Shown here piece by piece: positions 54,566 through 64,000 of a DNA stretch of 64,000 bases. This DNA is from Isoetes taiwanensis (taxonomy: Eukaryota > Streptophyta > Lycopodiopsida > Isoetales > Isoetaceae). Every line of letters starts with the position of its first letter. Positions within the stretch are counted from its first letter, which is position 1. The translations under genes and the position numbers were made by a program. The stretch is taken from contig JAJEKV010000090.1 in NCBI GenBank assembly GCA_021234155.1, positions 4,152,952 through 4,216,951 of the forward strand, in the 5' to 3' direction. The notes beneath the pieces were generated by a model. That model did no database searches and was not told the origin of the DNA. It saw nothing but the letters and a program-made list of their open reading frames with translations.

Positions 54566-56390
54566 AAAATGATTCCGGAGTCCCTATTTTAGGTATAATA
54601 ATAGTAACTTTAGCTTGTCTTTCATGATAGACTATAATTTTTATGGACTTAAGCTTCATTGGCAATATAGATCTCCAATTTGATGTTAAAAATAACATAT
54701 TACTATATGTAAGACATGAATATAAATAGGCATGGACCATTATGGTCCACAATTAGATGAATTGGGTATAGAAGTATATCTCTTTAAGTATCATTACAAA
54801 CTCTATTTATTGTTCATTTGTCACTTATACAATGATATGGTGATTTTCTACCTTCTCTAACATAATTTTTGGAAGAATGAGTGGAGATTTATATAGGTTC
54901 AATTTGCTTGTGCTTCAACATTACCATTAAATAAGGCAATTCTAACAACCAACTAATTTTTTCAAATAGAATACTATACATGAAATCTATATATTCTTAA
55001 GGCGAGTTTAAAATCAATTAAGATGATGATGTTCTGGCTTTTTGAATGATCCTAAGCCATGTGGACTAACAGTAGGAAACAGACGTAGCAGTCTACCTTT
55101 ATTTTTCATAGTTATAGCTTTTTATATTTGTTCTTCATTCTTTTGCATTACTTTCACAACTTGAAAAGTTTGAAAATACAAGTTTTGAGTTCACCTTTAT
55201 GAAATCCACGGAACACGTAATCTAACAGATAACTTGGAATGGACACTGAAAGTTTACTCTAAACCTCAAGATAATGAGCATTGATTATTTTTAATGAATG
55301 GAGTGGTTCATGAGGTGCTTATATCCCACAATTGAAATTGAAACCGATTAAGACGAGGGAGTTCTTAATTTTAAAAAGAAGGTGGACCAGTAATGGTCCC
55401 AGGAAAACAAACCTTTTTTTATTTCTTGTGAACAAATGATGTGCTTTTTTAATGTGTTTGTTTTTAGAGTGATTCTATACTATAGTAACCTTTCATAATA
55501 TGATTTTTTTGGAGGATGAATTTGAATCATTTTACTCCTATATAGACATAAGTTATCAGTCACTTGTAAATGAAAAAATAAAAGAAAATCAATACTTCAT
55601 CATTAAGGCTAATGGACATTTTTCTTAAATAAAGCAAGTTGTCTACCACTTATATTCGAAATTTTAGGTCAAAATTCATTTCCTTACAAAAGTTAGAGAT
55701 TTGATTTAGGAACAGCTTTCTGGAAACCAGTATTGGTTCACAGAAGACAAACAACAGTTTTGACCCTGCCATATTCAAACAACCCTATCTCCCTTCTCAG
55801 ATCTCGGATTGAGATCCAGTTTTTTGTGTTTTACTCTCTAACTTGTGAAGAAAAATACAAAAATAATGAAAAAAACCATAAAAATCTTCTTACTGAGACA
55901 GTTTTACTTTATCTAAACATAAAGCAAAACAGACTTGACCCCCTTGCGTTTACCTAAGCGTAACTTTTATAAACGGGGACCAATAGATTTTTAAGTATTT
56001 TTCCCATGCAATATGACTGCTATATATTAACATATAAGAAGGGTTTGACTGATTATTGAACCATTGATTTTATATGAATTTTAAAGCAAACAGTGCAAAT
56101 GCACCTTTTCTGGTACATCACGTGATGACTCTAGTGTTAAATGCCTTTGGAAGGAATTACATCCTTGCGAAGGTTTAACTAAGATTTTATGTAATTATTA
56201 TCTTGTTTTATCTCGATACTAAGATATACTATCTATGCAGTTATTATGAATTTATCAACAAGACATTAAAGCTTATGATACAATGCCTTGCATAATATTA
56301 TACTTAAGATTATATAATTTACGTGGTTATAAGGGGTTCACAACCCTGAATAATTTAATTAAGAGCTAGGCTACTAGCTCATTCCTAGGC
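54566..56390. other. 1.8-kb AT-rich region, no gene
   Basis: Strongly AT-rich with no motif or repeat recognised. Confidence 0.5.
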
Positions 56391-59300
56391 GTGAATGCAG
56401 GCAATTGATCATGGCGTAAGAAAATTATACTTTTTTCCATCATGCATTCTATCTACATTTAGATGCAAAGCCTCTCCCCACCTTAGTTGTCGCACCCGCC
56501 AAGCTAGAATACATCTCCCCATTGAGCCGGTGTCGACTAATTTGGAGATGACTTGGCCGTTGTATTGCTTCCATTAATTCGCTCCCCCGCTTTAGTGCAA
56601 TTGGCTATCGCGTCAGTCTTGCATGCTGAAGGACACATAGACATTAAGCATCTATCCATCTTACGCTCTATCTGCTTTGGCTACTTGCGGAACGAACTCT
56701 ATTCTAAGGGTCGACTAATTTGATGGTGATTCAACCCCTAAGATGTAGGTAGGTTAAGTCCTAAGATTGAGCCCCCACTTTTCTTCATAAGAAAATGGTC
56801 CTACACCTCAATGTATCCTATCCCCTAAATTGATGTTGTCATAACATCTCAGCTATTCTATTTACCTTAAGAGATTATATGCTTCTTATCTAACATATTA
56901 ATTTACTAGCCTTAGCTAACATATTTAATCGTTTATGATGGATGCAGCCATCATGTTTAACATATCTATCCCTAAGCAATGAGTTACTGAATTATTTAGA
57001 ACAATTCTAATTACAAGGTTTTATCATCATGGCAATTTCTTTTGTCTCAAAAGGCTATGTGATTAATGTAATTCTTATTTTTAGATATACCTTTCATGTA
57101 TTATTCCATTTTATATTCTAGAGATCCCTCTTTCTTAGTTATTTACTCTCTTGGAATATTCCTATCAATTGAATTGATGTCATCATAACAAGTTGGCCGG
57201 ACTTGTTATATTACTTCTTTTCGTTCGATTGGATTATTCCTTGGAGGTACTATGGTCAACAATTATCCTAGTAATGATTTCTTCTTAGCGAGGTGATCAA
57301 TCTCACCAAGTGGTTTCAATATGTTGGATGTCTGTTAACAATCGTGTATAATTTTAGTTACTCCTATGCATTTTAGTTAGCTCAACTTGGGGCAATCCCT
57401 TCATGAGAAAAATATAGAATGCCTTCCAATCCCATTATGGATGTTATCATCCATAAGCCTATCCTACTCGACTATATGATCGTAGCTCCTCAATCTTGTT
57501 CGCATCTCATCCACACGTTGCCTTCTTGAAGCAACAAGGTAACGTTATTTCGAGTTGCTTGTGACTATGAGCTCCTCCTCGATGTAGAGGTCAACTTTCT
57601 TCATTAGAGGCTTCCCATTGCTGGTGGTTTTGGTGGCGTGGTTGACCACTTGAAATCTTCTATGTCGCTTCCCAAAAACATGAAGGTGGTTCCATTGAAA
57701 AACATCCTCCACGTTGAATTCTTTATTTTGGCGGCTAAAGGATGCCTCTAGATCCGATATTGTTGTGCCAACTCCATCCTTTGAGTCCTGTAGCATATTG
57801 ACAGACAAGTGTTGAGGATGTTGCTCGCTTCACGCCTTCCAATTGTCCGGCATCTCTTTTCTTTGATATGTTACACTGTGAGAGGGAAGGAATAACAAGG
57901 GAAATTATGCATGCGAGGCATATAGCTTACACTATTATGATTACAAATACTATTAAAGCTATTAGGCCCCCTTGATGTCTCCCCTCGAGGTGCACACGTA
58001 CTCCATGGCATTGTTATTGATGTTCTTCCTAGTGCGCTGGTGTTGAAGATCTATATCCTCTTATTTGTACGTCAGCTTGTGCTCGATTGGTAGACTCTTT
58101 GATATGTCTGAGCTCTCCAATGTCTATCGGCTGCGGCACAACTTGCTTCTGCTTCACATGTTAACTAAGGATATGATGGTCGTTGATGCTTCGACGTTTG
58201 TTCTTGGGCAATAATTGCTTCCCCTTCACAATGTCTGAAGATCTTTGGAGGTGCCTCTTGAAGTTGTGCGCAATTCCTTTGGCTAGTCTCGTAAGGAGTT
58301 GTTCTCTTCATCAGTTGCCTTTCGAATCGTCGATCCTTGGGTTCGCGAAGTTGCATGCGAGTTGTCATAGCTTGGTGAGGTTTCTAGCTGATTCGTCGCT
58401 TCTTTGGCTCGGTTCTCCTAGCCGCTTCTCCATCGAGCTTCTCATCTTACCTGTTTGATCTCCTCGATTTGATGGCTTAGACATTATCCCGTTCTACAGT
58501 GCTATGTTGCCTTCTAGTCTTGTGGTACCTTCTAGTTGCACCTGATCACGCTCCACAGTTTTGAACCTCGTGTTGATTGCTAGCACTTCTCCAGCCTCCT
58601 GTTTGTGGCCTTTGTCCCTCAATACATATGCATCTTCTTGGCGAATAAAGCCTCATGACTCTCCTCCGTGATTGGTTTGCTGTCAGGGATGATGTACTCT
58701 TATATCTGCGTAGCTTGACCCTTAAGTTGAAGAACTTTCTGCCCTAGATCTACTCTTGTCCTTGAATAGGCTGGATATTGTCTTGAGCTCTCTTTTTGCC
58801 GAAGGTGCTTTGATTACTATCCTTGTCATTAAGGTGTTGAATGCTTCTATCTTGGGCGTTGAGGTCCCTCTTGTCGAAGATAACTTTGGCTTCTTGTCTT
58901 CTAATTGTTGGTAGGATTATTTGACGAAGCCATCACTTAGTTGTTGAATGAGCATAGTCATAACCTGTCGTCGTGAAGCCTTTCTTAAGCGTATCTCCAT
59001 CTGGCATGCATGTTACAAACATCACCATACAAGGCAGGATTATGGTCGTCGAGAGGTTGCCTCCTCAGTTGGCTTGTTGATGTCGGGTCATCCCAAAGAA
59101 TTCCTCGACGTCTGTCGGCTTGAGGTCGTGGCCGCAGTTTTAAAGATGTCTGGTCGTTCCTCCTTCTGTTGTTGAGGACACTCGTGTCATTAGTGTTGCT
59201 GCTGCCACAAGAGGTAGAGTTGCATCCCGAAGATGTCGTCGTGCAAGCCTAGATGGTGCATCGTTAAGGATCTTCACATGACTGGCGTTATCTCTCATCT

Positions 59301-61200
59301 TGACATTGTGCTGGATGAGCGATCTTCTACTTGAGGCCGCTTCTCGAAGTGTCTGGAGTTGAAGCTTGGCTTGGGCTCTGATCGTCTCTCTCTTATATTT
59401 GCTCTTCCACTTGAACACTTTCTCTTGGCTATACCTGTGGTTCTTTGCTTCATCCTTTGGCAGTCGAAGCGATGGAGTTTTTGATGCAAATACTAAACCC
59501 TAAAACATGATCCTAATTTTGTACTATGTGTGAGCACCCGATACTTATGATAGACATATATATAAGTATATTGGGATTTTAATTCATCCACTTTTCTAAT
59601 TTATAGAAGAGGATATGCTTAAATGTTTATACTCCTTTAGGATTTTCCCTCCTCCAATCACGTTTGATTCTTCAGTTTTGCTGCATCTTCCTCGTTCTCC
59701 TTGATTCCGGGGTTCCTTAAGGTGTTGCGACTATAGTTGACCTTCTTGTGTGATCTTAGGTCATTATCCCAAGTCGCGGAGAACGTTCCTCGATGTGAAT
59801 CCTTGAGTTGAAAATGCTCCTCCTTAATGTGTTTACCTGTCATGTGGAGTGTTGTGACTGCTCAGCGTCACTACATGCAGTGTGCCGTTACAAGGTTGAA
59901 GATGTGTAGTGCCATTGATCGCTTGAGTACGATCACCTGGTTGTTGCAGTCGGGCATTCTTGCATGCCTTCAAGCTCTGAGATAGTGATCGTCAGGTAGA
60001 CAGTGTCATTTCTCGGCCAGTTGAATTTTTGAGTGTGACTCCTGTTGTTTGGACTTTGCTTCGTTGCGAGATGCCTCCGCTATGCCTCGAAATGTGGTCG
60101 TCTCCATTGCACATGCCATCGCTCCTCCTAGTTGCCTTTGAGTGGTCTGTAGTTGTTGGCTAGGTCGGCTCCTCCGTCCTTTGGGTCGGGTCCGTTCGAA
60201 TCTTGAGCTACTTGATTGAAGCACTGGAGTCGTCCTTCCTTGGGTTGGCAGGCGTTTCTGGATCTGGAACTCTTGTTTGGACTGACTATCCTCCTCCTTC
60301 GTCTTGCCCCTAACGCTGATATATGCCTTCAAGTCGGAGATGTTCCTCCCCTGTTATGTGTCTCCTCTCCTTGCTCGATCATGAACCCCTATTTTTTGAA
60401 ATCGATGAAGTCATTATTGTCTTCTTACTACGGCAAGGGAGCTGGGAGCTCGTCATGGCTGGACTTGGGTGTTCTGTAGTTGTCTAGCGTCGTTGTGCCT
60501 TTTGTTGATGTTGCTTGACATCCACTTGAGTGGCTTGGCTGCGAGATCATGATGGTCTTCCCTCTGGTTTGTTTGCACTCCTGTGTCACTATTAATTGTC
60601 GTTTTGAAGGAAGATTATACTCTTTAACTCTAACTCGTGATGCTAATCTAGGTTTCCCTGTTTGACATACTCTTGCACCCTTATGTTTCCTTGCGTTCTT
60701 CCATTTGAACTCGTCGTCGAGTCGATGAAGGGGTTGAGATCTTCTTTCTGCTGTGAGCTCGTGGATGTGGCAGTCAGGTGCTTGACAATCAAGAAGGTTC
60801 TTCATGCAGATGATCTAACATATGTCTTCCATTCGATGAAGGTTGTTGATAGGCCAGTTGTGCCCTGTACTACTCGCTTCGTTTGTAGAGGTGTTTGCCA
60901 TAGTGCTTCCTTTCTTGGGTCTGCCTTTTCACTCTCCTTCCTTCTTTTGTCAATATGTCGCCTGGGTCTTTAATGTCTTCAAAAAATCATGCCCCTTGCT
61001 CTTCTGTGGTTCTAGCCTTGTACTCTAAAAGCTATTGCTTCTATTTCTAAACAAACCCTAGTTTGGAAGACAGAATTTAGGGTTTGAGCAATTTTGGTCA
61101 TTTCTAGGTGAAATATAAACCTAATTTGAGGTCATAAATTGATTCTAGACTGTTTAATGGTCCTATTGCAACAAATTTCAGGCAATTTGGAGCTGTATAG
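56391..61200 (-). other. probable decayed internal region of an LTR retroelement
   Basis: GC content rises and the minus strand shows successive broken frames rich in Lys, Arg, Glu and Gln, as in decayed Gag or linker regions. Examples are 57545-57808 (FQWNHLHVFGKRHRRFQVVN, MKKVDLYIEEELIV), 58165-58368, 59140-59418, 60006-60332 and 60428-60805. I recognise no protease, RT, RNase H or integrase here. Strand and position fit a leader and gag region behind the PBS at 62138. Near 56530 the phrase GGTGTCGACTAATTTGG and following bases weakly resemble the chromodomain end at 41330, so a second related element may be involved. Confidence 0.35.
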
Positions 61201-61231
61201 CTCAAGTTATGAAGGTTCAAAGTTTTGACCC

Positions 61232-61924
61232 CTCACACAGTGCACGAGAGGCCATTCCAAAATTTTCGGATTGGCCCTGGGCACACTCTGTGAGTGGTCA
61301 CCACCTATTTAGGTCCTATATGACTCTAAAAAGTTGATATGAAGGTTGAATCCTACTTATTTCGCAGAGTTGAGGCGGTTTGTGCCCTTAATTTCTACAT
61401 TGGGACAAGTCTAGACATAGATCAGCGGCCGTCCACTCACACAGTGCGCGAGAGGCACTTTCAAAATTTTCGGAATGGCCCAGGGCACGCTCTGAGAGGG
61501 GTCATCCCTTTTTGACTCTAACTTTAGTTCTATAAATAGTTTCTTAGTGTGAGAACATACATTCCTAGCTTAAATTCAAGCTCTAAGCTACCCTGAGCTA
61601 TCAGATTACTCTAATTATGCATCTATCTAGGTCAACATGTGTCCACCACTCACACAGTGCGCGAGAAGCCATTCCAAAATTTTCGGATTGGCCCAGGGTG
61701 CACTCTGTGAGGGGTCATCCCTTTTTTACTTCAATTTTCAATTTATAAAGAGTTTCTTAGTGTTATTAACATACAAATCTAGCTCAAATTCGAGGATTAA
61801 ACTGCCCTGCACTATCAAATTACACTAATTATACATCTATCTAGGTCAACATGGGCCCACCACTCACACAGTACGCGAGAGGCCATTCCAAAATTTTTGG
61901 ATTGGCCCTGGGCGCACTCTGTGA
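61232..61924. repeat. four ~210-bp units, each with a conserved 63-bp hairpin
   Basis: Cores at 61232-61294, 61436-61496, 61649-61711 and 61863-61924 (spacing 204, 213, 214) share CTCACACAGTGCGCGAGAGG, then CCATTCCAAAATTTTCGGAT and TGGCCCAGGGCGCACTCTGT. Each core is a near-palindrome: CTCACACAGTGCGC pairs with GCGCACTCTGTGAG with one mismatch, and inside it GGCCATTCC pairs with GGATTGGCC with one mismatch. The array ends about 230 bp from the PBS, in the 5' leader of the minus-strand LTR element. Function unknown; packaging, dimerisation or small-RNA roles are possible. Confidence 0.9.
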
Positions 61925-62117
61925 GGGGTCACACCTTTTTGGCCATAATTTCTAGGGTTTTGCTAAAAATTTCTTACTAACTTAGCATTTTTCTACTTGT
62001 TGCACTAGATCTAGAGATTGGAAAAAACATTTTCCCAATTTTTGAGGTTCATGCTTGGGTGGCTATTCCCAAGATTGGAAGTCTACTGTTAGTCCTAACA
62101 GGGAATGGTCAGTGCTC

Positions 62118-62137
62118 GATCTTGGTCTGCCAAGATC
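62118..62137. other. perfect 8-bp hairpin next to the PBS
   Basis: GATCTTGG TCTG CCAAGATC, a perfect stem with a 4-base loop, directly abuts the PBS on its inner side. In retroelements this is where dimerisation or packaging stems lie. Confidence 0.8.
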
Positions 62138-62151
62138 ATGCTCTAATACCA
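62138..62151 (-). promoter_or_regulatory. primer-binding site (initiator-Met tRNA-like)
   Basis: Minus-strand TGGTATTAGAGCAT differs by one base from the common plant retroelement PBS TGGTATCAGAGC and lies one base inside the LTR edge (62153). It fixes the right LTR as the 5' LTR of a minus-strand element. Confidence 0.75.
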
Positions 62152-62152
62152 C

Positions 62153-63984
62153 TGTGACGTCCCCTACTTCCTCTACGATGCTCTCATCGTATCTAAAGGC
62201 GGAGTTCATCCCCCTGACAGCCAAACTGGCAGGGGCCATCCACCTGACACCAATCCCAAGGACTGAGCCAGCAAGGGAAGAGTGGATGTGTCATTTGCCC
62301 CGTCTTCCTTCGGGTCGACCTAGCTGCGGAAGCGCGAATAAACATGAGCACATAACAACAATACATCAATAAAGTCACCTCGAAGGGTGAATACATCATA
62401 ATCATAACAGAAATAATACATCAACATAAAAACAAAGGGGAATCCTACCCAGGGCTCAGACTCAAGGGGGATCGACTGACGGCTTGGGTCTCCAGAAGTC
62501 AATGCAGACCGAATTCATGGCAAATGGATTGGGCTGGCATAAGAACATGGTTGTTGGGTAGTCCACTCCATCCGCCCCTCCCGTGCACACTTTGCAGAGT
62601 AGGTTGAAAAGTATTGGGACCTGACCATAGCCTGCCGGGTGCATAGCCAAAGGGGCTACTACTGGGTTGCATCTCCCCAATCCCGATGAGGCGGGGAGGA
62701 GAGTCACCTCCCTCCGTGAGGCATGCATGCCCATCACAAAGGCTAGAGGGCCACTGCTCGTATTTGACTTGAACCCCATTGAAGGTGACGCATCACCCAA
62801 GAGGTGTCGAGCTCATGCCTTGCCCGCACGCAGTGGCAAGCCATTAAGCCTAGCCCACTAAGATCCCCGGTAGGCTTTACACACCAGAGGGATCAATCTG
62901 TGATGGGACAAGTCCTCCTTGTCAACCGGTCTAGCCCCGCCACCCACAACCAGGTGGGCTCCTGTGCACGGGCCGCATTAATTGGGAATTAATGAGGCTA
63001 TCTAGGATCATCTGCTACAGAGGCTTTCAGGGTCTCTACCCCACTTCCCAATACATAGGAGAGCACAGAGTGGAATCACCATCATCATCAAAGAACTGAA
63101 ATGTAGAATAACATCTAATCTATCTACTTAAACATCCATAGTTAGGTTCTTTTGTTAGAACTTGTGATCCCGGGATCTATAAGGCCTCTAAGGCTGAACT
63201 AACATGCTAAACCAGCTCATTGCCGGACTAAAAGTCGGCTTTGCACAACAGAATGACCATTTACCTGAACCCTGACTCGCTCCAGCTCCTCGGAATGCGT
63301 CCATGCCTTCGTTCAGGCTGAAGGCGGCTGCTCCTGGAAGATCTGTTGTGCAAATGCGGCTTTTCGATGCCTGGCAATGCGAACTAGGGTCTTAGCTTCG
63401 TCGGAATGGCTCAAGGAAACCCCAAATACGAAAGAAGAAAGGGTTTAGGGTTTAAGGAAAAGTCCTTATATAGAAACTCTTAGGGTTAGGTTAAAAGAGG
63501 GTCCAATAGGTTATTGCCACATGGTAAGGGTTTTTAGTTGTATATGTTTATTAAACATGCACAACATTTGAGGTTGCCCCCTAGGTGCAACCCTTTACGG
63601 CTCTCAAGTACTTGTCATGGTGACATGTACGTGTGACGTGGCAGTATAATATACGTATTCGGATCATATATTATGCTGGAACGTCACATTCTCCCCGCCT
63701 TGAATTGATGATGTCCTCAGCATCACGCGTCTCCCCACCTCAGGGTGTTTTTTATTGGCCCCGACGGGCCAGTTGGCCACACATTCACATATTTCATAAA
63801 AATAGTCGGCCACGCCGGAGTAGGATGCATTCTAACCATGACCAAAGGGTGGGGGCCAGTTCAAAACACCAACTTATAAAATTCACTCCATAAGTGGCCA
63901 ATTTGATATTTGCCAGATCTTCAAACCTTTAGGGCGTGGCCATTCCAAAATCTTATGTGCACTAGCAACGTGTTGTGGTGGCCA
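62153..63984 (-). repeat. long terminal repeat, right copy (5' LTR of a minus-strand element)
   Basis: Starts TGTGACGTCCCC and appears to end GTGGCCA, giving the TG..CA boundary, with flank TTTAA. It is about 99% identical to 37915-39745. It contains the same TATA box and the hairpin-like GGTTGCCCCCTAGGTGCAACC (63573-63593). The near identity of two LTRs 24 kb apart suggests a fairly recent common origin. Confidence 0.88.
63464..63472 (-). promoter_or_regulatory. LTR TATA box
   Basis: Minus-strand TATATAAGG, conserved with the copy at 39226, upstream of the CTTAAACCCTAAACCC stretch where transcription would be expected to start. Confidence 0.6.
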
Positions 63985-64000
63985 TTTAAACCATGGAAGT

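Noticed and set aside
57545-57808. Identified Gag protein
   Set aside because: The 87-codon minus frame fits the expected position, but I could not match it to any Gag motif, so only a general internal-region note is given.
1-64000. CRISPR arrays, bacterial operons, riboswitches
   Set aside because: The tandem repeats here have unit sizes and contexts of plant minisatellites and retroelements; nothing has spacer-repeat structure and the genes are plant nuclear genes.

Overview
The window looks like nuclear DNA of a land plant with a large, repeat-rich, AT-rich genome. Three genes look intact: a small secreted lipid-transfer-like protein (780-1046, minus), the nuclear gene for plastid ribosomal protein PSRP3/Ycf65 (17711-19776, minus, three exons) and the Arp2/3 complex subunit ARPC2 (34353-36905, minus, nine exons with consistent phases). 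The plastid-targeted ribosomal protein, plant-type ARPC2, LTP, TCP and PPR relics, and L1 elements with a zf-RVT tail all point to a land plant. I cannot settle fern, lycophyte, gymnosperm or angiosperm from the sequence alone.

Layout. 0-4 kb: the LTP gene sits in one arm of a ~360-bp inverted repeat whose other arm holds a broken LTP copy, followed by a TCP transcription factor relic. 4-6.1 kb: a short minus-strand LINE with a target-site duplication and a decayed DUF4283-type ORF1. 6.6-7.9 kb: an unrecognised ORF and degenerate repeats. 9.4-13.8 kb: a decayed plus-strand LINE with a 30-A tail. 15.2-17.1 kb: a pogo-like (DDE_1) transposase pseudogene with a tiny insertion inside it, then an LTR remnant. 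17.7-19.8 kb: PSRP3. 20-22 kb: a small MITE and a 679-bp Mutator-like element with long terminal inverted repeats. 23.9-27.8 kb: a GC-rich minus-strand LINE of the same family as the 4-kb copy and a third copy at 54.3 kb. 28-31.7 kb: a SINE-like tRNA relic, PPR relics and a Helitron 3' terminus. 31.7-33.2 kb: a broken DUF3504/Crypton-like tyrosine recombinase. 34.3-36.9 kb: ARPC2.

From 37.9 kb to the end, most of the sequence is retroelement. Two ~1.83-kb LTRs (37915-39745 and 62153-63984) share the minus orientation. A Ty3/gypsy integrase-chromodomain tail lies beside the left one; a PBS, a hairpin and a four-unit array of hairpin-forming repeats lie beside the right one. Between them sit a nearly full-length L1 (42245-48805) with a perfect 17-bp target-site duplication, Helitron-like terminal hairpins around an intron-containing fragment of a peroxisomal acyl-CoA oxidase gene (50557-52031), another small LINE, and AT-rich DNA.

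The best candidates for something undescribed are the Crypton-like recombinase in a plant context, the LTP inverted repeat as a possible siRNA source, the tandem hairpin leader next to the PBS, and a LINE family whose copies end in variable microsatellites instead of poly(A). All coordinates and homologies come from reading the sequence; no database search was run.
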